From JALZUV01 sp963837025 (GTDB lineage: Bacteria; Pseudomonadota; Alphaproteobacteria; Rickettsiales; JALZUV01), in the NCBI GenBank assembly GCA_963837025.1, contig CAWILT010000001.1, positions 806,001 through 870,000 on the forward strand: 64,000 bases of DNA. The letters are read 5' to 3'. How positions within the stretch are numbered: the stretch's first letter is position 1; every line of letters begins with the position of its first letter. Below, piece by piece: positions 45,394 to 54,040 of the stretch. The notes beneath the pieces are model-generated. The model was not told the origin of the DNA, did no database searches, and was given only the letters and a program-made list of their open reading frames with translations. Position numbers and translations under genes: made by a program.

Positions 45394-47562
45394 TTAAAAA
45401 CCGCGACGTTTGCGGTTGTAGATTTCGTTGTAGTCTGGTTCACCATTATCGTTATAGGGCTGTACGCGTGAGGTTGGTAAATCTATCTCGCGATTATTGG
45501 GGATTGAATTAGGTTGGTTTTGTTGGGTGTTACGCTCCCATGGAAGCCCTTGATTAGGTCGCCCTTGCTCTACCACGCCTTCGCGCCACGGAAGGCCAGC
45601 ACCGGTTGAATTATAAGGATTATTGTAATCAACGCCGTTACCTTCATACACAAAATTGCGTGGAATTTCTAATATAGGCTTGCCTTGCAAAGCTTGCTCC
45701 ATGAAGCTTTTCCAAATACGAGCCGGCAAAGCACCGCCGGTAATTTTATTGGTTGGCGAGTTATTATCATTACCCAACCAAATGCCGGTTACATATTGCG
45801 GCGTAAAGCCGATAAAATACGCATCGCGCGAATTTTGGGTAGTTCCGGTTTTGCCTGCTGCGGGGCGCCCTATGTTAGCACCGCGGCCTGTTCCATAAGC
45901 AATCACATCGCTCAACATATCATTCATCATATGCACGATGTTGGTGCGAATGATCTGTTCATTATCGGCTTTGTTATCATGCTCATAGATAACTTTATTA
46001 CCGCGTGTATTAAGAATTTTACGAATGCCATAGGGTGTTACTTTGCGACCTTCATTGGCTAAATGAGCATAAGCACCAACCAGCTCAAGCATGGTTATTT
46101 CCGATGTACCTAACGCTAATGATAAATTGGGGCTTAGCTTCTCTTTAATCCCTAAGCGTTTGGCTAAATTGATCACGCTATTGGTGCCAAACTGATTTTG
46201 TAATTTAACCGCAACCGTATTGACAGATTTCATAAATGCTTCACGCAATTTAATATCGCCTAAATATTTTAGAGTATAGTTTTTAGGTGACCAATCACCG
46301 AAAGTGACGGGGCCATCGACTACCCAACTGTTGGGAGTTAAACCTTTTTCAAGTGCGTTCAAATACACAAACAATTTAAAGGCTGACCCCGGCTGACGTT
46401 TCGATTGCGTGATGCGATTATATTGACTTTTAGAATAATTTACGCCCCCAATCATGGCTTGTATAGCGCCATCGGGCGACATAGATAGCAACGAAGCTTG
46501 GCTCACTTTGCCACTCGCGCCATCTTTCGCAATCGCCTCTTTTAATAGTTTCTCGCCTGCTGCCTGCATCTTCGGATCAAGCGATGTATATACCTCTAAA
46601 TCACCATCGACTGTGCCCACATATTCGGGAATTTGATCGACAATCCAATTTGAAAAATACTGGCTTCCGGTATCATATTCATCTTTCAGGCTTATCTTAA
46701 TATCAAATTCGCTGATCGCTTCTGATGCTGCTTTATCATTGAGCATTCCAGCATCTTTCATATTTAAAATGACTTGTTTGGTGCGTTTTAATGAAAGCTT
46801 TTTATCGCGCGTGGGTGTGTAACGTGAAGGCGCTTTTAGTAGCCCTACTAATAATGCCGCCTCTTGCAAGGTTACTTCAGTGGCTGACTTATCGAAATAA
46901 TGAAAAGCCGACGCGTCAATACCATAATTACCCGCGCCAAAATAAACGCGATTAAGATAAAGCTCCAAAATCTTCTCTTTGCTAAAATGGTTTTCTACCC
47001 AAATACTTAGCATCACTTCTTGAATTTTGCGTTTATAGGTGCGCTCTGGCGTAAGGAACGTGTTTTTAGCGAGTTGCTGCGTAATCGTACTGCCGCCTTG
47101 CACCACTCCGCCTGCTATTACATTATGATACATCGCGCGAATAATACCGAATGGATCTACGCCGCTATGCTCAAAAAAGCGGCGGTCTTCAGTGGCTAAG
47201 AGTGCATCAATCAGATGCTTAGGAATTTGTTCGTAAGGTACATATTTTCCAACCACATGGCCAAAACTACCAATTAAATTATCATCATTATCATACACCC
47301 GAATACCTGGCGGTTTGGTGTAACTTTCCATTTTTTCGATGTCGGGCAAATCACTCGCAAACCATGCAAATATACAAAGAGCGATAATCAGAAGCGTAAA
47401 TCCAATTGAAGCCAGTGCAATGAGAATCTTATGACGCGTAGCAAGACTACCCTTTTTAGATTTTGAAGCAATGCGTGTTTTTTTACCGCCACCGCTACGT
47501 TTTTTGCGTGCTGATGCAGTGCTCGTCTTGGAGCGCGATGGTTTTTTAGGTTTATCAGCCAT
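45394..47562 (-). CDS. mrcA: Penicillin-binding protein 1A, bifunctional transglycosylase/transpeptidase
   Basis: A class A PBP of about 722 residues from ATG 47562 (MADKPKKPSRS); the frame runs up to 47703 but that lead lacks family sequence. A very basic cytoplasmic tail (about 50 residues of Lys/Arg/Ser), one membrane helix (ILIALASIGFTLLIIALCIF), the GT51 domain with the catalytic Glu in ATEDRRFFEHSG and QGGSTITQQLAKN, and the transpeptidase domain with SAFK (QPGSAFKLF), SVN (KSVNTVA) and KTGTT motifs. The C-terminus is Pro/Asn-rich. It polymerises and cross-links peptidoglycan in the periplasm. It diverges from cyaY. Confidence 0.95.
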   Translation of the reverse strand: MADKPKKPSRSKTSTASARKKRSGGGKKTRIASKSKKGSLATRHKILIALASIGFTLLIIALCIFAWFASDLPDIEKMESYTKPPGIRVYDNDDNLIGSFGHVVGKYVPYEQIPKHLIDALLATEDRRFFEHSGVDPFGIIRAMYHNVIAGGVVQGGSTITQQLAKNTFLTPERTYKRKIQEVMLSIWVENHFSKEKILELYLNRVYFGAGNYGIDASAFHYFDKSATEVTLQEAALLVGLLKAPSRYTPTRDKKLSLKRTKQVILNMKDAGMLNDKAASEAISEFDIKISLKDEYDTGSQYFSNWIVDQIPEYVGTVDGDLEVYTSLDPKMQAAGEKLLKEAIAKDGASGKVSQASLLSMSPDGAIQAMIGGVNYSKSQYNRITQSKRQPGSAFKLFVYLNALEKGLTPNSWVVDGPVTFGDWSPKNYTLKYLGDIKLREAFMKSVNTVAVKLQNQFGTNSVINLAKRLGIKEKLSPNLSLALGTSEITMLELVGAYAHLANEGRKVTPYGIRKILNTRGNKVIYEHDNKADNEQIIRTNIVHMMNDMLSDVIAYGTGRGANIGRPAAGKTGTTQNSRDAYFIGFTPQYVTGIWLGNDNNSPTNKITGGALPARIWKSFMEQALQGKPILEIPRNFVYEGNGVDYNNPYNSTGAGLPWREGVVEQGRPNQGLPWERNTQQNQPNSIPNNREIDLPTSRVQPYNDNGEPDYNEIYNRKRRGF

Positions 47563-47651
47563 GATGCCACGAATTAAACGAGTTTTAGTGTAAAAACAAG
47601 CATTTAAAACTTCATGCTTCTCAAATTCAAACGGATTGTTATAATCGAAAA

Positions 47652-47990
47652 ATGCTTGATAAAACGACTTTTGATTCCCTCGCCGATAGCTTTTTAGAAA
47701 CAATCTTTGAAGCTATAGAAGAGCAAGATACCGAAATGGTGATTGATGCTGACCTAAATGATGGAATATTGAGCTTAGAGCTCAATACAGGGCAAGAATA
47801 TGTCATCAGCAAACATGCGCCATCCAAACAAATTTGGCTATCTTCACCGGTTAGTGGCGGCTTGCACTATGATTTTAATGAGCAAACTGAATCTTGGGAA
47901 TTAACGCGGGATGGTAGCCAGCTTGATGAATTGCTCAGCCTCGAGCTTTATCAATTAACCGGTAATCAGTTTGATTTTATTGTCGAGTGA
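47652..47990 (+). CDS. cyaY: Frataxin-like iron donor protein CyaY
   Basis: 112 residues. An acidic first helix (DSLADSFLETIFEAIEEQD) is followed by the sheet with GILSLELNTGQEYVISKHAP, KQIWLSSPVSGGLHYDF, the frataxin signature, and a C-terminal helix (LDELLSLELYQLTG). Frataxins bind iron on the acidic helix and modulate cysteine desulfurase in Fe-S assembly. It stands alone, 31 bases before the ABC exporter. Confidence 0.92.
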   Translation: MLDKTTFDSLADSFLETIFEAIEEQDTEMVIDADLNDGILSLELNTGQEYVISKHAPSKQIWLSSPVSGGLHYDFNEQTESWELTRDGSQLDELLSLELYQLTGNQFDFIVE

Positions 47991-48021
47991 CAACCGCCTT
48001 TTAAACCGTTAAAAGCGTGCC

Positions 48022-49812
48022 ATGGAAGCGCGAAGTCATTCACTTTATACCAATAGCCAGCATCGGCGCGATAAAGGCAATCTACCAAGTTTAAAGCAAT
48101 TACTCCCCTATTTAGCGCCTTATAAAGCTTTAACAATATGTGCAGCCATTGCACTTCTTTTTACTTCGGTTGCCGTATTAGGCATGGGCGCTGCACTGCG
48201 CTATTTGGTTGATTTTGGCATTGCAGCTAAAAATGCTGAGTTGCTAGATGTTGGATATTTTATCATGCTTGGCGTGGTAGCTTTGTTGGCGTTGGCATCA
48301 TTTGCGCGATTCTATTTTGTGTCGAGCATTGGTGAACGCCTTATTGCCGATATTCGTCGCGATCTCTACGTGAAAGTTATCCGTATGGATATGGCATTTT
48401 TTGAAACGACGCGCACAGGCGAGCTACTCTCGCGCATGACAGCGGATACCACCCTTTTGCAATCGGTATTTACGGGAACTCTATCGGTGGCGATTCGCAA
48501 TGGCTTGCTTATTATTGGCGGCACCAGCTTACTTTTAATTACCAGTGGCAAACTAACCGGCATGGTGTTTTTAATGTTGCCTGTGGTGATTGTGCCAATC
48601 GTTATACTGGGTCGCAAAGTTCGATTCTGGTCGCGCGAAACGCAAAGCCGTGTTGCTGATGTGAATGTTGAAGCGGAAGAAACGGTGCATGGCATTCGCA
48701 CCATCCAATCGCTTTCGCTAGAACATTATCAACAGTCGCGCTTTAATCACCGTGTCGATTCAGTTTTACATGCTGCTCTAAAACGCATTACGCTGCGTGG
48801 TTATTTAACAGCCATCGTGATTGGCCTTGTGTTTGGCGCCGTGATGACGGTGCTATGGATGGGTGGACGCGATGTGTTAGCCGGTGCAATCAGCGCGGGT
48901 GAGTTATCATCATTCGTATTCTATGCCGTTGTTGTAGCCGGTGCCACCGGTGCAATTAGCGATATTATTGGCGATTTGCAACGTGCGGCGGGTGCCACCG
49001 AACGTTTGCTCGATTTATTGCACGAACAGCCTGTTATCGTATCACCCGATACCCCTACCGATATGCCCAAACGCATGGAAGGTCATGTCAAATTTGATAA
49101 CGTAACCTTTCGTTATCCATCGCGGCCAGATAATGCCGCCCTCACCGATATATCATTTGAAGCTAAGCCTGGTGAGACGGTTGCTTTAGTGGGCCCAAGC
49201 GGTGCAGGTAAAACCACCATTTTGCAATTATTGCAACGTTTTTACGAACCGCAGAGTGGCAGCATAACACTTGAAAATATTGCCATCGAAAAATTTGATT
49301 TAGAGCAGCTGCGCCAGCAGATGGGATTGGTGCCACAAGATGCCACCATATTTTCAACCACTGTGGAAGAAAATATTCATATCGGACATATTAAAGCCAG
49401 TACCATCGAAATTTATAAAGCAGCCGAACTCGCTGCCGCACATGAATTTATTACTCGCCTACCCCAAGGTTATGAAACCCATGTGGGCGAAAAAGGCGTG
49501 CGCCTTTCGGGTGGACAAAAACAACGTATCGCCATTGCACGCGCGTTATTGCGTAACCCTTGCATTTTGCTGTTAGATGAAGCCACCAGTGCGCTGGATG
49601 CTGAAAATGAACAGCTGGTGCAACAGGCCATCGAAAAAGCGATGACCGATCGCACCACCATCGTAATCGCCCATCGCCTAGCCACCGTCAAACGCGCTGA
49701 TAAAATTATCGTGTTAAATGAGGGCAAAATTGATGCCATCGGCACCCACGCCGAGCTGCTAAAGTCCAGCCCGCTTTACGCCCGTTTAGCCAAGCTCCAA
49801 TTTACGAGTTAA
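48022..49812 (+). CDS. MsbA-related ABC exporter half-transporter
   Basis: 596 residues: an ABC type-1 membrane domain with about six helices (about 33-315; GERLIADIRRDLYVKVIRMD and the coupling region FFETTRTGELLSRMTAD) fused to an ATPase domain with Walker A GPSGAGKTT (about 393), signature RLSGGQKQRIAIARA (about 493), Walker B CILLLDEATSALD and the switch His in VIAHRLATVKR. It belongs to the alphaproteobacterial MsbA-related group. A lipid or hydrophobic cargo is plausible but not shown. It converges with fliJ, one base apart. Confidence 0.9.
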   Translation: MEARSHSLYTNSQHRRDKGNLPSLKQLLPYLAPYKALTICAAIALLFTSVAVLGMGAALRYLVDFGIAAKNAELLDVGYFIMLGVVALLALASFARFYFVSSIGERLIADIRRDLYVKVIRMDMAFFETTRTGELLSRMTADTTLLQSVFTGTLSVAIRNGLLIIGGTSLLLITSGKLTGMVFLMLPVVIVPIVILGRKVRFWSRETQSRVADVNVEAEETVHGIRTIQSLSLEHYQQSRFNHRVDSVLHAALKRITLRGYLTAIVIGLVFGAVMTVLWMGGRDVLAGAISAGELSSFVFYAVVVAGATGAISDIIGDLQRAAGATERLLDLLHEQPVIVSPDTPTDMPKRMEGHVKFDNVTFRYPSRPDNAALTDISFEAKPGETVALVGPSGAGKTTILQLLQRFYEPQSGSITLENIAIEKFDLEQLRQQMGLVPQDATIFSTTVEENIHIGHIKASTIEIYKAAELAAAHEFITRLPQGYETHVGEKGVRLSGGQKQRIAIARALLRNPCILLLDEATSALDAENEQLVQQAIEKAMTDRTTIVIAHRLATVKRADKIIVLNEGKIDAIGTHAELLKSSPLYARLAKLQFTS

Positions 49813-49813
49813 G

Positions 49814-50230
49814 TTAAGGCTTATCGCTTATAAACCCACGCAAGCCGATTTCATCGAGTGCGGCATCTTCTTTGCGTTTGATTTTAGCGGCGGCTTCGGC
49901 CTCTTTATTTTCTTTAGCGATTTCGAGTTGTTTGAGTTCGGCAAATGCGGCGGTAATAGCATCGCGCTGCGTATCAACTAACTTATTCATGGTGGCTTGC
50001 TTTTGGCGTGAGGCTTCTTGTTGCTTTTGATTTCCATCGGCAAATGCGCCAAAATATCGCCCCATTTCAGGTTCATCACTGGCAAGCTTAGCTTCATGAA
50101 TATAGAGGTCTTTTAGTTTTTGTTCCTCGGCCGCCAAACGCTCCATCTCAGTTTGAAGTTTAACTAATATGCGACGTTTTTCATCTAAGTCGCGCTGCTT
50201 TAAATCAATGAGGGTAGTGAGCGATTTCAT
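49814..50230 (-). CDS. fliJ: Flagellar export chaperone FliJ
   Basis: A 138-residue, almost wholly helical coiled-coil protein (LIDLKQRDLDEKRRILVKLQ; KQLEIAKENKEAEAAAKIKR). FliJ binds FliI/FlhA and couples ATP hydrolysis to flagellar export. Sequence alone is weak evidence, but it begins within the fliI stop (ATGA overlap), the usual fliI-fliJ arrangement. Confidence 0.8.
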   Translation of the reverse strand: MKSLTTLIDLKQRDLDEKRRILVKLQTEMERLAAEEQKLKDLYIHEAKLASDEPEMGRYFGAFADGNQKQQEASRQKQATMNKLVDTQRDAITAAFAELKQLEIAKENKEAEAAAKIKRKEDAALDEIGLRGFISDKP

Positions 50231-51552
50231 GGAGTGGTTTGCAAGATTTGCGCAAGTGTAGCATAACCTTCTTCTAAGCTGGTATGTTCAGCAATGGCTT
50301 GGCGCAGAAAATCCTCTAACATGGGGTGATAAAATATTGCTTTATCCACTTCTTCATTACTGCCTTGTTTATAGGCGCCCAAACGAATCATTTCGGCCAT
50401 ATCATCATAGGTAGTCATCAGGCGGCGCGCTTCGATTATAAGTGCATTTTCTTCATCCGTATTGCAATGGGGCAAGGCGCGCGAAACCGAATGTAAGATG
50501 TTAATGGCAGGAAAACGCCCCCGCTGCGCAATTTTACGATCGAGGTGAATATGACCATCAATAATTCCGCGCACCGCATCTGAGATAGGCTCGTTCGTAT
50601 CATCGCCCTCTACCAATACTGAAAAGAGAGCCGTGATAGCACCTTGGCCCTTAACGCCGGGGCCTGCACGTTCCAGCAATTTTGGTAATTCGGTAAAGAC
50701 GGTGGGTGTATAGCCTTTACTAGTGGGTGGCTCGCCAGCAGATAATCCAATTTCGCGCTGCGCCATGGCAAAGCGCGTAACCGAATCCATCATGCACAGC
50801 ACTTCTTTGCCCTGATCGCGAAAATATTCGGCAATGGCCATGGTAACATAAGCCGATTGCCGACGTTTGAGCGCTGAATCGGCTGAGGTAGCCACCACCA
50901 CCACGGAGCGCTTCATGCCCTCTTCACCTAAATTATCTTCAATAAATTCCTGTACTTCGCGGCCACGTTCGCCAATGAGGCCAATCACGTTTACATCGGC
51001 ATTGGAGTATTTAGCAATCATCGACATCATGATGGATTTACCCACACCTGAACCGGCAAAAATACCCATACGCTGGCCGCGACACATGCTTAAAAAAGTG
51101 TTGATAGCGCGCACGCCTAAATCAACTTTGCCTTGCACGCGTTCGCGCCGGTTAGCGGGCGGCGGGCTGGCTTTAAGCAGATAAGCCAATTTACCTTGCG
51201 GCAAAGGCCCTTTATCATCAGCCGATTCACCCATGGCATCCACCACGCGACCTAACCATGAGTCATCAGGATAAATGCTAGAGCTAGCTCCTAACACTTT
51301 AACATTTGAGCCGAGCCGTACCCCATCAGAACTGGAAAATGGCATTAATAATGCGCTTTCTTGCTCAAAACCTACCACCTCGCAGGTGATATTCTGCTGC
51401 GCGCCACGTTGTTCAATTTCGCATCTGTCGCCGATTGACATGAAGGATGTTACGCCACTACACTCAAGCAACAAACCCCGCACTGCCGTTACCTTACCGC
51501 GATATTCGATGGTAGGTAAACGTTGGATTTCTGCTAAGATATTTTCAGACAT
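50227..51552 (-). CDS. fliI: Flagellum-specific ATPase FliI
   Basis: A 441-residue ATPase of the type III/flagellar export family related to F1-beta. Walker A in GIFAGSGVGKSIMMSMI (about 163), GLIGERGREVQEFI, Walker B VLCMMDSVTRFAMAQREIGL (about 250), and the glutamate finger region LPKLLERAGPG. The length is normal. It diverges from ctrA, with fliJ downstream. Other flagellar genes are outside the window, so motility is implied but not shown. Confidence 0.95.
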   Translation of the reverse strand: MSENILAEIQRLPTIEYRGKVTAVRGLLLECSGVTSFMSIGDRCEIEQRGAQQNITCEVVGFEQESALLMPFSSSDGVRLGSNVKVLGASSSIYPDDSWLGRVVDAMGESADDKGPLPQGKLAYLLKASPPPANRRERVQGKVDLGVRAINTFLSMCRGQRMGIFAGSGVGKSIMMSMIAKYSNADVNVIGLIGERGREVQEFIEDNLGEEGMKRSVVVVATSADSALKRRQSAYVTMAIAEYFRDQGKEVLCMMDSVTRFAMAQREIGLSAGEPPTSKGYTPTVFTELPKLLERAGPGVKGQGAITALFSVLVEGDDTNEPISDAVRGIIDGHIHLDRKIAQRGRFPAINILHSVSRALPHCNTDEENALIIEARRLMTTYDDMAEMIRLGAYKQGSNEEVDKAIFYHPMLEDFLRQAIAEHTSLEEGYATLAQILQTTP

Positions 51553-51700
51553 GATTGAATTGTGAAGAGTTTAAGTAACAACGCAACCATTATCGCATTA
51601 AAATCTTAATAAATTATGACCCAAAATACTTTATGTTTGTAAAATGTTAATAATTATGGTTAACTATTAGCATTAATTAATCTTAAAACAAAGGGACTTT

Positions 51701-52420
51701 ATGCGCGTACTACTCGTAGAAGACGATCCATCCACCGCCAAAGCGATTGAACTTTCTTTAGCCTCTGAAGGTATCATTTGTGATACGACTGAATTAGGCG
51801 AAGAAGGCCTCGAAATTGGTAAAATTTACGATTATGATATTATCATTCTTGATTTAATGCTGCCCGATATTGATGGGTATGAAGTGTTGCGCCGTTTCCG
51901 TGCAGCTAAAGTAGCCACCCCTATTTTAATCTTGTCCGGTCTTTCAGGACCAGGGCAAAAAATTAAAGGTTTAGGCTATGGCGCGGATGATTATTTGACG
52001 AAGCCCTTTAATAAAGGCGAGTTAATTGCACGCATTCAAGCTATTGTTCGCCGCTCAAAAGGCCATTCTGAATCCATTATTCGCACCGGCAAGCTATCGG
52101 TTAATTTAGATACGCGTACCGTTGAAGTAGCTGAAAAGCCACTACATTTAACCAGTAAAGAATATGGCATTATCGAGCTATTATCGCTTCGTAAAGGTTC
52201 GACCTTAACCAAGGAAATGTTCTTAAACCATCTTTACGGTGGTATTGATGAGCCTGAATTGAAGATTATTGATGTGTTTGTGTGCAAATTACGCAAAAAA
52301 TTACAAACCGCATCGGGTGGTCAAAACTATATTGAAACGGTATGGGGTCGTGGTTATGTGCTTAAAGAGCCTGAAGCCAACCAAGCCATGGTTTCAAAAA
52401 CAGAAGAAGAAACCGCTTAA
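51701..52420 (+). CDS. ctrA: Cell-cycle response regulator CtrA
   Basis: A 239-residue OmpR-type regulator. The receiver has VLLVEDDPSTAKAIE, the phospho-acceptor Asp51 in IIILDLMLPDIDGYE, Thr/Ser and Lys104 in DDYLTKPF. The DNA-binding domain (about 125-235) includes SLRKGSTLTKEMFLNHLYGG and ELKIIDVFVCKLRKKL, the diagnostic CtrA sequence. It controls cell-cycle, division and flagellar genes. In Caulobacter the C-terminus ends in two alanines recognised by ClpXP; here the end is EEETA, so proteolytic control may differ. The position next to fliI and chpT fits CtrA. TTAA half-sites occur upstream but none at the N7 spacing. Confidence 0.96.
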   Translation: MRVLLVEDDPSTAKAIELSLASEGIICDTTELGEEGLEIGKIYDYDIIILDLMLPDIDGYEVLRRFRAAKVATPILILSGLSGPGQKIKGLGYGADDYLTKPFNKGELIARIQAIVRRSKGHSESIIRTGKLSVNLDTRTVEVAEKPLHLTSKEYGIIELLSLRKGSTLTKEMFLNHLYGGIDEPELKIIDVFVCKLRKKLQTASGGQNYIETVWGRGYVLKEPEANQAMVSKTEEETA

Positions 52421-52440
52421 TAATATACGCATTATAAAAC

Positions 52441-52473
52441 AAAAAAGGCCAAATATTAGATTTGGCCTTTTTT
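52441..52473. terminator. Bidirectional rho-independent terminator between ctrA and chpT
   Basis: Stem AAAAAAGGCCAAA / TTTGGCCTTTTTT with an eight-base loop, 20 bases beyond ctrA and 67 before the chpT stop; A and T tracts on either side. Confidence 0.88.
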
Positions 52474-52539
52474 GTTTCAACTATTTAATCCTATATTTAG
52501 GATTGTAGAATAAATTATAATACGCGGAAGGGTGTTTTT

Positions 52540-53208
52540 TTAATCTGTTTCGTGAGTGGTATAATATTCTTCTTTAACCACCAATAGCTCAAACGAATCT
52601 TCCGTTGCTTTAACGGTTAAATCAGCTTCCAACTCTTCTGCCAATTTATGTGTATAATAAGTCTGCACAGTTGATGGCTGTATATCATCAATAGTTAGCG
52701 CACCATCTAAAACACGCTGCTGCTCTGCATCCCATTTAATCGATAAGCCACTAGCAGATACTGACAGCATCTTTTTATCGCCTTCGCGATGGATGCGGAT
52801 GGAAATAATGCCACCACGAATCAATGCGTGCACCGCAATAATCACTAGATTTTGCAATAAGCGCGACATACGGCGGCTAACTGAAATATTCAGCGCATCG
52901 GTTTGGCTATCCGGCCAATCAAGCGATACTTTACCCCCCGATAAATATTGCGCAATAAGATGCTTGGTTTCTGACAACACCGCTTCACCGCCACCTGTTA
53001 CCCGTCCATAAGCGGTGCGGTAATATTGCAAACGATTAACCGCCTGTGCTGCACTTTGTGATATCAATTCAACTGCTTGACCTTGCATACTAAAATCTTC
53101 ATCAGCCAAAAACTCTGCACCATTTGCCAGCGCGCCGATAGGGCCCGTTAAATCATGGCATAAACGTGTGCATAACATTTCGGCTAATCGTGAATCGTGA
53201 TGGGGCAT
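52540..53208 (-). CDS. chpT: Histidine phosphotransferase ChpT
   Basis: 222 residues. The N-terminal two-helix domain carries the phospho-acceptor His in TRLCHDLTGPIGALANGAEF (His18 by count), and the C-terminal part is a degenerate histidine-kinase-like ATPase domain without ATP-binding motifs. ChpT takes phosphate from the CckA receiver and passes it to CtrA and CpdR. Convergence with ctrA across a shared terminator ties the two phosphorelay parts together; cckA is not in the window. Confidence 0.9.
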   Translation of the reverse strand: MPHHDSRLAEMLCTRLCHDLTGPIGALANGAEFLADEDFSMQGQAVELISQSAAQAVNRLQYYRTAYGRVTGGGEAVLSETKHLIAQYLSGGKVSLDWPDSQTDALNISVSRRMSRLLQNLVIIAVHALIRGGIISIRIHREGDKKMLSVSASGLSIKWDAEQQRVLDGALTIDDIQPSTVQTYYTHKLAEELEADLTVKATEDSFELLVVKEEYYTTHETD

Positions 53209-53380
53209 AACATTTTTCCTCTTTCAACTACGATAGTATGCAAAGATTACTGAAACCTTAATAGACACAGATTAATTCGTAACGGACATCTAAAATATAA
53301 AATTCTGTGGATAAATCTTTACATACCCGCGCACTAACTTAAGATAAAATCAACTTAAACAAGATAAATCTTATATTATT

Positions 53381-54040
53381 ATGGTGAAATCATTAGAATT
53401 AAAAGAGCGCTTGCATCAAGCGATTCAGAATAAGGGGTTAAACACCTCACAATTAGCCAAAGCATCTGATGTTCGGTCCTCATTCATTTATGATATTTTG
53501 AATGGGAAATCTACCAATCCAAGCATCAAGAAAATGGCAAAGTTGAGTGAAGTGTTAGGGATTGAGCTTTCTGATTTGATGGGATTCGAACAAAAATCGT
53601 ATCGTTCGCAGAGTGACGAATCGGAATATGTCACCATCAGCACCATGCTGGAAGCCGCATCGCTTGACGGACATGATTCAACCATCGAAGAAAAACAGGG
53701 AAAGCCGTATTATTTTCGCAAACACTGGATAAAAGAACGGTTGCAGACAAGGCCTGAAAATTTGCGTATGATTTTTGTGCAAGGCGATTCGATGGAGCCT
53801 ACCCTATGCCAAGGCGATATGGTGTTGATTGATATTACCAAAAAGCGCCCCTCGCCGCCCGGCATTTTTATTTTGTTCGACGGCTTGGGATTAGTCGCTA
53901 AAAGGTTAGAGGTGCAGCCCAACTCCACCCCTCCAACATTGCGTATTTTATCCGATAATGCCCAATATAAACCTTATGAGCAGCCACTATCCGACATTGA
54001 TATTACTGGCCGTGTCGTATGGTTTGCGCGTGAAATTTAG
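53381..54040 (+). CDS. XRE-type repressor with S24 (LexA/CI-like) peptidase domain
   Basis: 219 residues. A helix-turn-helix at about 10-65 (LNTSQLAKASDVRSSFIYDI, then NPSIKKMAKLSEVLGIELSD) is joined by a linker to an S24 peptidase domain with the Ser in FVQGDSMEPTLCQGDMV (about 136) and the Lys in GLGLVAKRLEV (about 169). Both catalytic residues are present. A canonical Ala-Gly or Cys-Gly cleavage site is not seen in the linker, where ASLDGHD is the nearest. Phage-repressor-like regulators of this kind occur as chromosomal genes in many alphaproteobacteria. It overlaps the end of the regulator gene below by four bases, tail to tail. Confidence 0.85.
   Translation: MVKSLELKERLHQAIQNKGLNTSQLAKASDVRSSFIYDILNGKSTNPSIKKMAKLSEVLGIELSDLMGFEQKSYRSQSDESEYVTISTMLEAASLDGHDSTIEEKQGKPYYFRKHWIKERLQTRPENLRMIFVQGDSMEPTLCQGDMVLIDITKKRPSPPGIFILFDGLGLVAKRLEVQPNSTPPTLRILSDNAQYKPYEQPLSDIDITGRVVWFAREI

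Noticed and set aside
51601..51700. CtrA autoregulation box (TTAA-N7-TTAA) upstream of ctrA
   Set aside because: Several TTAA motifs occur (51606, 51647, 51660, 51673, 51677, 51683) but none are 11 bases apart start to start; the region is simply AT-rich.
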